NCBI GenBank assembly: GCA_017829075.1
Contig: JAGAJA010000114.1
Span: 1 to 49,513 of the forward strand
Direction of reading: 5' to 3'
Length of the DNA: 49,513 nt
Source: Oscillospiraceae bacterium
GTDB taxonomy: Bacteria > Bacillota_A > Clostridia > Oscillospirales > Ruminococcaceae
Both the position numbers and the translations under genes were made by a program. Within the stretch, counting starts at the first letter, position 1. Every line of letters starts with the position of its first letter. Shown here piece after piece: positions 1-8,307 of this stretch. A model generated the notes under the pieces. The model saw nothing but the letters and a program-made list of their open reading frames with translations, searched no databases and was not told where the DNA came from.

Positions 1-1071
1 AATCAGCGTTCCCCACATTTTATCAGTTGGTGCATTTGAGCACCCTGTCGCTAATCCACTACACGGATATCGGATTTCATTTAAGTCAATACTATCGAAA
101 TAGCCACGAGCGTATATGAAGTCATCGGCATGTTTTCCATCGAGGGTGTCAGCGTGTATACCATTGTATCCACCAATATAAGAAGAGCTTTTTATTTTTA
201 CGTTCTCAATGGCTGCATTTGGAGCAACAAACGGTGTTGCGGTTGTTCCCGGTTCAAGCTTTGCATTTTTTAGTTCGACGGAGTATTCTCCGGTATAGAC
301 AACATAAGGATATGCAAACCATATATCAGCCTCACTGAAATACGTTAATGCGGAGTAATAAGGTGTTTCTCCGTATGGTACGATAGAACCGTTTTTATCG
401 GCGTTTAAGATTGCGGAATATCTTGTTCCGTCTATTTCTACCGACATGGTGTAGTTTTTTCCTTCTTCGATAACTCCACTGCATATGTTCTGTCTTATAC
501 CCACATTTGATCCGGTGTTTTCGATCCGTACTCCGCCGGGATCAAGCGGAGAAACAGTAATACCTCCTGTGCTATCTGCCTGAACCACCCAGCGGTCAAG
601 ACATTCCTTTTCTCCCTCCGAGTAAACGGACTTTCCTGCCTGATTAATCTTGAAATCAGAATTATCTAGTAAATTCGGGTTGATATAGTTTATCTCGTTC
701 CAGCTTGCTTTTTCGTCCGCTGTGACGTGAATATCAGCATTTCCTGCGTGAGCGCTTGCAGCGGCTCTGGCTACATCGTCCACCGCCGAACCGCCGGAAG
801 CTGTGGACGCTTTAAAAGGGCTTTCTACATAGTCATCGCTCTGGATAAGCGCCGAGCCTGTCCCCCGCAGATACACCTTGCCGGAAATTCCCCGGAGCGT
901 GTCCGCCTGCCCCGCAGGGATTGAAGCCACACCGTCCGCGCCTGCGGTTATTCCCGGCATTTTCGCCGCGTAAATTGTGTCGGTGCTGTCGTTCCTGATG
1001 TGCGCGTGCGCGCCGTCAAGCCCGGTCACGGCGACCTCTGCGCCGGTGAGGGTGATTGTTTTTGTTGCCAT
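1..1071 (-). CDS. Phage tail fibre / receptor-binding protein, N-terminal part (runs off the window)
   Basis: An open minus-strand frame of 357 codons runs from an ATG at 1071 off the left edge, so the C-terminus is missing. GGAGG lies 6 nt upstream of the start. The first ~90 residues (MATKTITLTGAEVAVTGLDG...) look like a small virion-attachment domain. From about residue 130 comes the NPNLLDNSDFKINQ signature found before carbohydrate-binding modules of Firmicutes phage tail proteins, and near residue 310 the HADTLDGKHADDF motif typical of tail fibres. It follows the tail-tip gene by 12 nt in the same operon. The role, binding the host surface at the distal tail, is inferred from motifs and position. 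Receptor specificity cannot be read here. Confidence 0.8.
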   Translation of the reverse strand, partial: MATKTITLTGAEVAVTGLDGAHAHIRNDSTDTIYAAKMPGITAGADGVASIPAGQADTLRGISGKVYLRGTGSALIQSDDYVESPFKASTASGGSAVDDVARAAASAHAGNADIHVTADEKASWNEINYINPNLLDNSDFKINQAGKSVYSEGEKECLDRWVVQADSTGGITVSPLDPGGVRIENTGSNVGIRQNICSGVIEEGKNYTMSVEIDGTRYSAILNADKNGSIVPYGETPYYSALTYFSEADIWFAYPYVVYTGEYSVELKNAKLEPGTTATPFVAPNAAIENVKIKSSSYIGGYNGIHADTLDGKHADDFIYARGYFDSIDLNEIRYPCSGLATGCSNAPTDKMWGTLI

Positions 1072-1083
1072 GGTTTGTCCTCC

Positions 1084-3192
1084 TTATAGTCCGTAGTATT
1101 TTTTCAGCCATGCGGTGTTTGTGGCTATCTGCTCGGCGGTGTGCGCAGTCCCGCCGAAAGCCGCCATTTTGTATTCAACAGGAATTGATGTGATAACATC
1201 GTATGCGTCATTCCTGATTCGCGACAGATAATAGCTTCCCTTGTAATTCCCGCTAACCGCCGCGAAATCCCCGATGTGAACACCATCTACATACAGTGCC
1301 GCAGTCGTGCTGTTCACGCGCACCGCTACCGCGATATGCCATTCGTTATAAGACATTACTGTGCTTACCGCAGAGTAGTTATTCGACGTCGCCGCGATCA
1401 TGTTTTCCGGAGTCGTGGAAATACAGAATGCCACTTTATCCGTATTAGTCCCGAACCACTTCGACACGATATGCTGCCAGCCCGCGAGAATGCTTCCTGT
1501 GGAGCTGGTCTGCTCAGTAGTTCGATATACGCAGTAGAGGATAGCCTGTTCCTGCGCCGCTTTGAACTCACCATATACACCGCTAGGAAACCTCAGACAG
1601 TCCGCATTGACCTCCGCGCTGCCGGTAATCGGGATATTATCCCCGCCAAGACGGTTAGTCCAGAGAGCCGCTGTACACTGCCGCTTATAGTCAAAGTACC
1701 CCACAAGTCCCGCAGTCACCGGCATGATCGTTGAATTGCCCAGCCCCGACAACATAGCCACCGCCAGAAACGCCGCATTGTGCATAGTAACGTCAGTGAT
1801 ACCGCTGCTTATAGTCGGCTCGAACTCATTCCCCGCGTCGTCGGAGATACGGGAGATAAGCCCTGTTGTACCGTCCTTTTCGGCGGTATATGTTGTGCCG
1901 TTGAATTTTACGGAATTATCTGTCAAGTACTGGTATTCGGTCAGGGTAAAGCTGCTCTCGTATTTGTCCAGCAAGGCTCCCATTGCGTCCACGCGCTTCT
2001 CAAGCTGGCTTTTGGTTACGCTCCGCTCCGGCGGTGTTGTCGTGCTCGCGCTTGCGCTTCTTGAAGTGCTGTCTGCGACATACACCAGCGACGCGGGCAG
2101 GGTGCATTTTATCGTGTGCTGTCCGTGATAGCGCCACACCTGCGAGGTTATCATTCCGCAGGCATAGCCACGGTCAACATCGACTGTACCGCCCCGCAGC
2201 TTCACATAATCCCCGACATCAAGCGACGGATCGCCGTTGAATTCCGCATTGAACACGCGGTTCACGCATACATAGATCTGCCGCAGGATATCGTTGAGCG
2301 CGGATTTTACCTCACTGTCGCTAAGCCCCGCCATGAGGGGATTTTCCTCAAGCTCAAGGTGCGCCAGCTTCTGGTTTCCAATGGCTTTGAGTGTAGAATA
2401 CAGCGCCTTTCCGTTCCTGCGCATGAATACCTTTGAAATGCGGGTCTTATCGTCCGAAAAGTCGGTGGAAAACCGGATATTCCCTAAGATCTCCCGCGCT
2501 GGGATCACTGCCCCGGTAGTATCGTCCGTATCGCAGGTGAGCGGAATGAAATCCAGTTCCATACCAGCCCGGGACATTCTCGCAAAGCTGCCGGTTGCAG
2601 AGGCTACGAACATCAGCAGATCACGTTCGGTCTGAATTCTCGACGTATTTATCGCCGCGGAAATTGTGGCGTTCGGCAGAGCCTCGAACTGCTCCTGAGT
2701 CATGCCGAAGCTTAGCCCGGCGGCGTCGCAGGATCCTGTTACAAGCTCATACAGAGTGCCGCTCCGGGCAGTGGCTTCGATATCAAACAGCATAAGACCG
2801 TCGTTTGCTTTGAGCCTGATCGCGCTTCCGCTGCGCTTTATGGTGGAACCGTCAACATAGAACTTCCCAAGCGGGACGTTTTCCGCCTCTTGGGGGTTCA
2901 TATCGCTGTTAGGATAAATGAGGAAACTCAGCTTTATCGCCGCTCCGTCAAGGTCGTTAGTCCTTGCGAAAAGCCCGGTGAAGCCTATCGAAAGCTCCGA
3001 CGAATACACCCCGCCTGGGCGGAAGTCCCCGCTCCTGTTGAGCTTTTGGGTAATGCTAAGCGAGCCGGAGATCAGGTTCTTATCTGTGAAATAAACGAGT
3101 TCTCCGCTGTTCAGAAGCACTGCGCCGTATATGCTCACATACCGGACGGGCTGCTTGATGAGGTCTTTGTAGGTATCGCTTACATTGATCAT
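1084..3192 (-). CDS. Phage tail-tip (Tal/minor structural) protein with C-terminal LamG/ConA-like domain
   Basis: 702 residues. The N-terminal ~370 residues resemble siphovirus tail-associated baseplate-hub proteins, including a late DVGDYVKLRGGTVDVDRGYA segment of the kind seen in Firmicutes minor structural proteins. Residues ~385-415 are charged and probably coiled (TKSQLEKRVDAMGALLDKY). Residues ~500-702 read as a concanavalin-A/LamG-like beta sandwich (EWHIAVAVRVNSTTAALYVDG near the end), a likely glycan-binding module. The ATG at 3192 lies one base after the stop of the preceding gene, with GGAG upstream. The gene sits between a distal-tail-like gene and the receptor-binding gene, as expected for the tail tip. 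No peptidase or lysozyme motif was recognised. Confidence 0.75.
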   Translation of the reverse strand: MINVSDTYKDLIKQPVRYVSIYGAVLLNSGELVYFTDKNLISGSLSITQKLNRSGDFRPGGVYSSELSIGFTGLFARTNDLDGAAIKLSFLIYPNSDMNPQEAENVPLGKFYVDGSTIKRSGSAIRLKANDGLMLFDIEATARSGTLYELVTGSCDAAGLSFGMTQEQFEALPNATISAAINTSRIQTERDLLMFVASATGSFARMSRAGMELDFIPLTCDTDDTTGAVIPAREILGNIRFSTDFSDDKTRISKVFMRRNGKALYSTLKAIGNQKLAHLELEENPLMAGLSDSEVKSALNDILRQIYVCVNRVFNAEFNGDPSLDVGDYVKLRGGTVDVDRGYACGMITSQVWRYHGQHTIKCTLPASLVYVADSTSRSASASTTTPPERSVTKSQLEKRVDAMGALLDKYESSFTLTEYQYLTDNSVKFNGTTYTAEKDGTTGLISRISDDAGNEFEPTISSGITDVTMHNAAFLAVAMLSGLGNSTIMPVTAGLVGYFDYKRQCTAALWTNRLGGDNIPITGSAEVNADCLRFPSGVYGEFKAAQEQAILYCVYRTTEQTSSTGSILAGWQHIVSKWFGTNTDKVAFCISTTPENMIAATSNNYSAVSTVMSYNEWHIAVAVRVNSTTAALYVDGVHIGDFAAVSGNYKGSYYLSRIRNDAYDVITSIPVEYKMAAFGGTAHTAEQIATNTAWLKKYYGL

Positions 3193-3193
3193 G

Positions 3194-3580
3194 TTAATAC
3201 TCCGTGAATGTTACAGTGAATTCCCACCAGCTCTGCTCCGGGTCGAAGGGATCCCATTGCACAAGCTTCGGATTTCTGGACGGCTCGGCATAGCAGGTCA
3301 TGGTGCTGTATTGCGTGTCGGCGTCCTGATTGATGTCGAAGAACGTAAGCTCCAGCGACAGCGGCTTTATCGCCTGCCGTATCTTCCGCAGGTCGGGGGT
3401 CTGGACTTTCCATGTGAACGTCACCTGCCGCACGTCCGAGCGGATCACGTCGCGGGTCATTGTTACGTCCTCAGACCGCCCGGCGCTTTTGCTGTCGTAG
3501 TCCTTGTAGAGTGGGTCGAAATTGCTCGGTGTGGGCATTTCCACGCCGTTTATCTTTACTATTGAAGCGTAGTCCGGCAT
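3194..3580 (-). CDS. Phage minor tail (distal-tail-region) protein
   Basis: The ATG at 3580 (MPDYASIVKINGVEMPTPSN) is chosen over an upstream in-frame start at 3625 because AAAGGAGG lies just ahead of it. The product is 128 residues. The pattern of an early 'KINGVEMPTPSNFDPLYKD' followed by 'RDVIRSDVRQVTFTWKV' and a C-terminal 'WEFTVTFTEY' matches a common family of Firmicutes phage proteins encoded between the tape measure and the tail tip. It probably forms part of the distal tail. The stop is one base before the start of the tail-tip gene, so translation is likely coupled. The exact family name cannot be settled by eye. Confidence 0.65.
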   Translation of the reverse strand: MPDYASIVKINGVEMPTPSNFDPLYKDYDSKSAGRSEDVTMTRDVIRSDVRQVTFTWKVQTPDLRKIRQAIKPLSLELTFFDINQDADTQYSTMTCYAEPSRNPKLVQWDPFDPEQSWWEFTVTFTEY

Positions 3581-3600
3581 TTTTCCTCCTTTCCGGGCAT

Positions 3601-3630
3601 AAGAAAAGCACCCTGCGAGGTGCAAGGTGC
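3601..3630 (-). terminator. Intrinsic terminator after the zinc-ribbon moron
   Basis: Minus-strand 9-bp stem (3622-3630 with 3608-3616) and 5-nt loop, followed by TTTTCTT. It lies 21 nt after the stop of the moron and before the next tail gene, so it closes the moron's own transcript while sitting inside the tail operon. Confidence 0.75.
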
Positions 3631-3651
3631 TGTGATTTAATTTAAGTGGGA

Positions 3652-4212
3652 TTATTCGGTTTCAATGTTGAAATACCGTATGCTGATAGATGGCAGCGAT
3701 ACCTGCTTTCCGACAATGCTTTCATAGGTATAAACACCCTCGCAGTCGCCGTACAGCGTGATTATGTCGTCCTCAAGTATTCTGTCAGCGGATTTCGGGA
3801 GGTATACCTCCGCAAATATCGTATCGCTCCAGACATATGTTCCCTCGGTGACGTTAATGCGCAGATAAGTGGTGTTGCCCTCGGTCGCTGTCTGGACTAC
3901 CTTTCCTCTGAAGTGGAAAGCCTGACCTTTGTACTTGTCGGGATTTCTCGCAAGGTCGGAATACGCTATCTCGGTACAGCTCGCTATGTAATCTTCTTTG
4001 GAGAGCTGCTGTACTGAGCTGGTTTCGCTTGAATTCATACTCTCCTCTGCTTCTCTAGCTCCCTTTCCGATATTAACCAATATGGAAATCAGCACTCCGA
4101 CAATGATCACTGCAAGAATGATACCTCCGCAGCCGATACCCTGTTTTGATCCACAGAACGGACAGATTTTCGCCCCGTTTGGTATTTCCATTTTGCACTT
4201 GTTACACAGCAT
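3652..4212 (-). CDS. Membrane-anchored zinc-ribbon protein, prophage moron
   Basis: The start is the ATG at 4212 (MLCNKCKMEIPNG), with GGAGG at 4224-4228. An upstream TTG overlaps that GGAGG and is unlikely. The 186-residue product has a zinc ribbon (C-x2-C at 3-6 and CPFCGSK), then one hydrophobic segment (about residues 27-46, CGGIILAVIIVGVLISILV), a short Ser/Glu-rich linker, and a ~120-residue domain rich in beta strands of the kind found in Firmicutes zinc-ribbon lipoprotein-like exports (DPDKYKGQAFHFRGKVVQ region). It probably faces outside. It is not a virion gene by content, yet it sits between tape measure and distal-tail genes with a private promoter and terminator, the definition of a moron. 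Lysogenic conversion or superinfection exclusion are possible roles (inference). Confidence 0.75.
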   Translation of the reverse strand: MLCNKCKMEIPNGAKICPFCGSKQGIGCGGIILAVIIVGVLISILVNIGKGAREAEESMNSSETSSVQQLSKEDYIASCTEIAYSDLARNPDKYKGQAFHFRGKVVQTATEGNTTYLRINVTEGTYVWSDTIFAEVYLPKSADRILEDDIITLYGDCEGVYTYESIVGKQVSLPSISIRYFNIETE

Positions 4213-4257
4213 ACAATTACCAACCTCCAAATTATTTCGATGAATTATGACAATTGT

Positions 4258-4286
4258 ATGATATCACAAATTCTTTCAAATGTCAA
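4258..4286 (-). promoter_or_regulatory. Sigma-A promoter of the zinc-ribbon moron
   Basis: Minus strand -35 TTGACA (4281-4286), 17-bp spacer, -10 TATCAT (4258-4263). The tape-measure stop codon TGA is embedded in the -35 box (T-TGA-CA). Transcription would start near 4251, about 40 nt before the ATG at 4212. Confidence 0.85.
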
Positions 4287-6427
4287 TACCCGTTCGACCG
4301 CGCGTTCTCCCTCGATTGATAGGTAGTCACGCTCTCACCGACCTTATCTCCGTCAAGGTCTATTTCGTTCTGCATGGTGAGATTGAGGTTGATTACAGAG
4401 CCGTTTTCCATTGCCCGCAGGCGGCTGGACAATTCCTCCGGGGAGAGCATTTGCCCTATTCCCGACGAGGGGGACTGCTGAATGTCGCTGTAATCAGCGT
4501 ACTGGTATTGTGACGTATCGACAGCGCGAACTCTGCCGCCACCCCCTCCCCGACCGCCGGAATGCTGATTACCAATGCTGTTATAACGATAGGTTAATCT
4601 TTCTGAACTCGTGGTATCCGTTTCAGAATTCATTGACTTCTCGCCGCTCATGTCGTTCGTCTGCTGATCCCGGAAAAAAGAAGATATATCCATTCCGACA
4701 TTGCGCCAGAATTCACTCCACGCTTTTCCGAATTCCCCTGTCCACGTTGTGGCAGCGTTGTCTATCTGTTCAAGCCAGTTCTGGATATCGGTCAGTGCCT
4801 GCGAACGCGCGTATTCATTCTCATGATCTCCGAAAGCCTGATAAAGGGTACTTCCAACATCAGTCCAGAAATCCGACCAGCCATCGCCGAACAGATCTCT
4901 TACTTTCTTATCAAGCACCCGCAGGCTTGAAAGCTGCGTGTCGCTGTCGAAATTGAATGCGTCCAGCAGGGTCGAGAACCCCGTCCCGATATCCGAAAAC
5001 GTGGTGCTAAACGTACTCCCCAGACCGTCAAGGCTGAAATTATTGAGGTTGTCCAGCTCGTCAGAAAGCCCTCCGAGGTCGTTTGTAAGACCAGCGACTA
5101 CATCAGAAGCGCCCTCCGCTCCCGCTGCCACCGCCGCGAAATCCACTCCGCCGGTGCTTTCAGAACCGCCGAACACATTCAGCGTATCGATATCCAGCAG
5201 GGACTTCTTCGCGGAGTCGGCACTGTTGCCAAGTCCTGCGTAGCTGTCCGCAAGACCGTCTACGCTTTCAGAAGCCGTGTCCGCGCCGTCGGCAGTGTCC
5301 TGCATGGCTTCACCCTCGGAGCTGTTCATCTCCCTTGCGGTCGCGCCGATATCAGCGACAAGCGCCAGCATTCCTGCTATTATCGCAAGCCAGCCGACAG
5401 TCGCTTTCAGCACGTTCGCCCGGGTGATCTCTTTCGGAATGAGGATATTCAGCAGGTCTTTCCACTTCGCGTTCGCCGCGTTGTAGAGAAGCTGCGCCTT
5501 TGTCACCGCCGGAATTGCCACAGCCGACAGCAGCGAGATAGTCAGCATGGTCTTTGCGGTGGGTGATAGGTTTGTCAGAAATGTTGCAACCTGATTTATT
5601 CCCTCGCCGAGAGATACAACCAGCGGCGAAACCGCTTCCAGACCGCTGCGAGCCATTGAAAGCAAGGAAGTAGCGGTAGGCAGAAGCTGCGTGCCGAGGT
5701 CAGCGGTGAGGTTCTCAATCTCCGCCTCCTTGAATGTGGTGAGCGAACCGGAGAAGGTGTCGTTTTCCCGGGCGTAATTCCCCGCCGCGTATTCGGTCTT
5801 TTCAAGGAACATCTGCATAGCCGCAGAAACCTTCTGCTGCGTGGTTTCCAGCTTGCCTAAGCCCTTTTCCTGCGCGTATATCTGGAGGGTCGTATCGTTG
5901 ATAGCTACTCCCAGATTGTCCATCATCGTGAAATTGCCCTTTGCCGCGCCGGTGACTGCTTCCATAGCCGAGGAAACGTCAATTCCCATAATAGAAGCCA
6001 CGTCCGAGGCTCTTTGCATGACCTGCTGTGACGTTTTAGCGGCGCTTGCGATATCGTAGCCGGAGCCTTTCAGCAGCGCGCCCATTTTGTTCGCAGTAGC
6101 GAGGTAGCCGGATTCCGACAAGCCCATATCCTTGAAAGCGGTCTTTGCCGTATTGCGCATAGAGTCCGCGTGCTGCCGGAATACAACCTCAGCGCCGCCG
6201 AGGTTCTGTTCAAGCTCGCCGCCGGACATTATGCTGTCGCTGATTATCTTTCCGATACCCAGCGCGGAAGCCGCCTGCGCTACTTTCTTGAATACGCCGG
6301 TCGCGGAGTCGCCATAGCGCTGGGTGCGCTCCTCCATGTCGTCAAGGCGGTTTATTACGCCGTTTATCGCGTTGTTGAACTCCAGGTTCTGCGCCGTGAT
6401 TATGACGTTTACTTCTTCTGCTGTCAA
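4283..6427 (-). CDS. Phage tail tape measure protein
   Basis: 714 residues. Long Ala/Ser/Gly-rich helices, a TP901-1-type core (GELEQNLGGAEVVFRQHADS near residue 70 and AKTSQQVMQRASDVASIMG), hydrophobic stretches near 295-315 (AKTMLTISLLSAVAIPAV) and 345-365 (VGWLAIIAGMLALVA), and low-complexity Gly/Asp-rich segments are typical of tape measures. It sets tail length and is ejected with the DNA. The start is a TTG at 6427 behind AAGGGGGG, overlapping the stop of the chaperone fusion by TTGA. No nearby ATG gives the conserved N-terminus. At 714 residues it predicts a fairly short tail. Confidence 0.9.
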   Translation of the reverse strand: MTAEEVNVIITAQNLEFNNAINGVINRLDDMEERTQRYGDSATGVFKKVAQAASALGIGKIISDSIMSGGELEQNLGGAEVVFRQHADSMRNTAKTAFKDMGLSESGYLATANKMGALLKGSGYDIASAAKTSQQVMQRASDVASIMGIDVSSAMEAVTGAAKGNFTMMDNLGVAINDTTLQIYAQEKGLGKLETTQQKVSAAMQMFLEKTEYAAGNYARENDTFSGSLTTFKEAEIENLTADLGTQLLPTATSLLSMARSGLEAVSPLVVSLGEGINQVATFLTNLSPTAKTMLTISLLSAVAIPAVTKAQLLYNAANAKWKDLLNILIPKEITRANVLKATVGWLAIIAGMLALVADIGATAREMNSSEGEAMQDTADGADTASESVDGLADSYAGLGNSADSAKKSLLDIDTLNVFGGSESTGGVDFAAVAAGAEGASDVVAGLTNDLGGLSDELDNLNNFSLDGLGSTFSTTFSDIGTGFSTLLDAFNFDSDTQLSSLRVLDKKVRDLFGDGWSDFWTDVGSTLYQAFGDHENEYARSQALTDIQNWLEQIDNAATTWTGEFGKAWSEFWRNVGMDISSFFRDQQTNDMSGEKSMNSETDTTSSERLTYRYNSIGNQHSGGRGGGGGRVRAVDTSQYQYADYSDIQQSPSSGIGQMLSPEELSSRLRAMENGSVINLNLTMQNEIDLDGDKVGESVTTYQSRENARSNGY

Positions 6428-6786
6428 CTGTTTCCCCCCTTGAAAGTGCTGTTATGAAGCGCAGCGTACTGCGCCATTTTCGCCTTGTGTTTTCGCCAGT
6501 CCGGGGCTTCCTCCGCGAGGAACTTGAAATGCTGCTCCGGGCTTCGCGGGAAGTGCCGGGGCGAATTAACCGCAAGCCCGGTCAGATACGCATTATGCCA
6601 GCAGAACACGGCGAGGGTGCGCTGCTGCTCCTCCCGCCGCTTTGCCGCTGATTTGATAAGGTCGCCTATTTCCGCCGGCGTAAGCTGGTAGAACTCCACC
6701 GTGTACGCGCCTAGCTCTACCGCCGACTGTTTCAGCCGGGAAATCAGCTCCGCAGCGCTGCACGGTTCTGAAGCTGATTCTGGATT
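6424..6786 (-). CDS. Tail assembly chaperone, T part made by -1 frameshift (gpGT-like)
   Basis: This minus-strand frame has no good independent start; a GTG at 6699 opens only its last 91 residues. It is open back to the A8 run at 6785-6792. A -1 slip there on the upstream 116-residue G frame would join residues 1-103 of G to 120 residues encoded here, giving a ~223-residue GT protein. The order G, GT, tape measure is the conserved arrangement in lambda-like siphoviruses, where the pair chaperones the tape measure. The sequence (QLTPAEIGDLIKSAAKRREEQQ, later WHNAYLTGLAVNS) resembles Gram-positive phage T parts. Frameshifting is inferred from sequence. Confidence 0.75.
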   Translation of the reverse strand, partial: NPESASEPCSAAELISRLKQSAVELGAYTVEFYQLTPAEIGDLIKSAAKRREEQQRTLAVFCWHNAYLTGLAVNSPRHFPRSPEQHFKFLAEEAPDWRKHKAKMAQYAALHNSTFKGGNS

Positions 6787-6792
6787 TTTTTT
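6742..6792 (-). promoter_or_regulatory. Programmed -1 frameshift site with downstream hairpin
   Basis: On the minus strand, G codons ...GCA AAA AAA ATC contain the slippery heptamer A-AAA-AAA inside A8 (6785-6792). After a 5-nt spacer (TCCAG) comes a perfect 8-bp stem, AATCAGCT (6772-6779) with AGCTGATT (6742-6749), around a 22-nt loop. The zero-frame stop TGA (6744-6746) lies inside the 3' arm of the stem. Heptamer, spacer and hairpin match the classic -1 signal. Confidence 0.85.
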
Positions 6793-7094
6793 GCGGATTC
6801 AAGCGCTGTTTTCGCGATAAAGCCGCCGTTTTCAAGGGCAGTGACTATCACCTCTGCGAGGTCGTTCAGAGAGCCGCCGTTATCCACAAATTCATCGTAG
6901 ATATCGTAGGCGTCGGTTGTCGGGATATCCGCGCCGTGGGCAATGAATTTCACCGCAACCCCTACCCTGTCGCACTTCGCAAGCCCCTCAATAAGGCTGC
7001 CGCCCAGCTCGTTCTCCAGCTTCTCCGCGCGGCGGGCTGTATAGCGCAGTTCAACGCTCTTTTCCGGGGTGATTTTAAGTGTTGCTCCTGTCAT
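6744..7094 (-). CDS. Tail assembly chaperone, G part
   Basis: 116 residues starting MTGATLKITPEKSVELRYTA. It lies between the major tail protein and the frameshift-encoded T region, the position of gpG-type chaperones. The N-terminal half (beta strands, then AEKLENELGGSLIEGL) matches the general look of Gram-positive siphovirus G proteins. Normal termination at the TGA at 6744 gives G, and slippage at the A8 run around codons 102-103 gives GT. GGAGGT lies a few bases before the ATG at 7094. It is a cytoplasmic assembly factor and not expected in the mature virion. Confidence 0.75.
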   Translation of the reverse strand: MTGATLKITPEKSVELRYTARRAEKLENELGGSLIEGLAKCDRVGVAVKFIAHGADIPTTDAYDIYDEFVDNGGSLNDLAEVIVTALENGGFIAKTALESAKKIQNQLQNRAALRS

Positions 7095-7105
7095 GAGTTA
7101 CCTCC

Positions 7106-7540
7106 TTATGTTGTGCCGTCGGAATATACCAGCGTGGATTCAACCGTTGCGGACAGCCGGAACGAAATAACGTCGCCGACCTTGCCTGCGGTGATGTATA
7201 CTGTGGGCTTGCCCTTCCATGTATAATTGGAGCCGTCCGGATAGGTCAGCTTCCAGTCCGCCAGCGTGCCCTCCAGCTCTTTGAGCGCGGCGAACGCCTT
7301 TTTTACAAGGTTTCCGCTGTCCTCTGCGGTTTCCTTGTTGTAGTAAAAGTCAAAGCCCAGATTGCCGGTGTCGGTCAGCCCGGCAATGTAGCGCTTGTTG
7401 CTGTCGCGCATGTTGGTGACTTCCTTCTGCTCCGGCTCGCTTCCCATGTCCGGGTAGCCGTTCATGCCGTACAGTTCCTTGTAGGTCGTGCCGCCGTCTG
7501 TCGAGAAATCAAGGTGCGTGTCTTTGGTTAAGTACTCCAT
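7106..7540 (-). CDS. Major tail (tube) protein
   Basis: 144 residues from an ATG preceded by AGGAGATG. It starts MEYLTKDTHLDFSTDGG and includes KEVTNMRDSNKRYIAGLTD and a C-terminal VISFRLSATVESTLVYSDG, a pattern shared by short Firmicutes tail tube subunits of the gpV/TP901 major tail type. Position between the tail completion genes and the chaperones supports the call. Predicted mostly beta, assembling as stacked hexameric rings around the tape measure. Confidence 0.8.
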   Translation of the reverse strand: MEYLTKDTHLDFSTDGGTTYKELYGMNGYPDMGSEPEQKEVTNMRDSNKRYIAGLTDTGNLGFDFYYNKETAEDSGNLVKKAFAALKELEGTLADWKLTYPDGSNYTWKGKPTVYITAGKVGDVISFRLSATVESTLVYSDGTT

Positions 7541-7544
7541 AATA

Positions 7545-7901
7545 TCATCTCCTGTAAATTAATCCTGTGTGTTCGTCGATTTTTGCCGAGAATGTCATAG
7601 TCCGGCGGTGCAGGCGGTTTTCCCGGATAGACCCGCCGGAAGTCCTGACAAATCCTCTTGAAATAAGCCGCTGTGAGAGCTTCAGCGCCGTTTCTGAGCA
7701 GCGCTGTAATTCCGTGTCGTACACGTCAAGCTGGAACATCACCAGCGCGTAGCGTTCCTCGCCGGAAATGATGTCCCCGGAGCCTCCGTCCAGCGGAGTG
7801 AGAATGCCCAGCGGGAACTTCGCCACCGTGTCCGGGAACTGCGGCTCTACCCGGACGATATCCTCTATCATCGGCGGGATAAGCGTGTATACGTCAATCA
7901 T
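7545..7901 (-). CDS. Phage tail completion / terminator-like protein
   Basis: 118 residues, MIDVYTLIPPMIEDIVRVEPQ. It contains a central ERYALVMFQLDVYD strand and ends in KIDEHTGLIYRR, as in the small tail terminator or minor tail proteins that follow HK97-gp10-like genes. Its start overlaps the end of the upstream gp10-like gene by 8 nt, with GGAGGG ahead of the ATG. It probably caps the tail tube and joins it to the head. The function rests on position plus weak sequence resemblance. Confidence 0.6.
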   Translation of the reverse strand: MIDVYTLIPPMIEDIVRVEPQFPDTVAKFPLGILTPLDGGSGDIISGEERYALVMFQLDVYDTELQRCSETALKLSQRLISRGFVRTSGGSIRENRLHRRTMTFSAKIDEHTGLIYRR

Positions 7902-8307
7902 CGAGCGCCCTCCGTATCTCCTGTGCGACAGTGTCGTAAATTTCCTGCTCCCTCACCGCCGGGCGCAGGAACGGCTGCGGCGGGCTTCCGTGGGAGGTGT
8001 GCCAGTTGCCCTGCTCGTCCTGCCAGCGCCAGCTTTCCTTGCTGGTATGCTCGACAGCGGGGTCTCCCGCCGTGCCGGTACCGTATTCCACAAAAATCGC
8101 GTATTCCTTGTTAGTGCCTACCGAAACGGTGAGCGGCGCGGTTTTCTGCGCCTTAATGCTGTTGCGCAGTTCGCCTGTTTCCACCGGGCAAAGAATTACC
8201 GCGCGGCTGCGGGTCTTTTCCCCGGCTTTGAGCAGTCCGCGCTCAACTACCCTGTCGCTGTCGTTCCGGATAGCTTTCATTTTAGCAATAAGCTGCTGTA
8301 CTGTCAT
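7894..8307 (-). CDS. HK97 gp10-like head-tail protein
   Basis: 137 residues. The ETGELRNSIKAQ motif near residue 58, the KEYAIFVEYGTGT motif near residue 82 and the C-terminal PPQPFLRPAVREQE are the signatures of the HK97 gp10 family. Members act at the head-tail connection or early tail. The segment between them (SKESWRWQDEQGNWHTSHGS) is a common insertion in clostridial phages. The start overlaps the previous stop by 4 nt, so translation is coupled. Confidence 0.85.
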   Translation of the reverse strand: MTVQQLIAKMKAIRNDSDRVVERGLLKAGEKTRSRAVILCPVETGELRNSIKAQKTAPLTVSVGTNKEYAIFVEYGTGTAGDPAVEHTSKESWRWQDEQGNWHTSHGSPPQPFLRPAVREQEIYDTVAQEIRRALDD

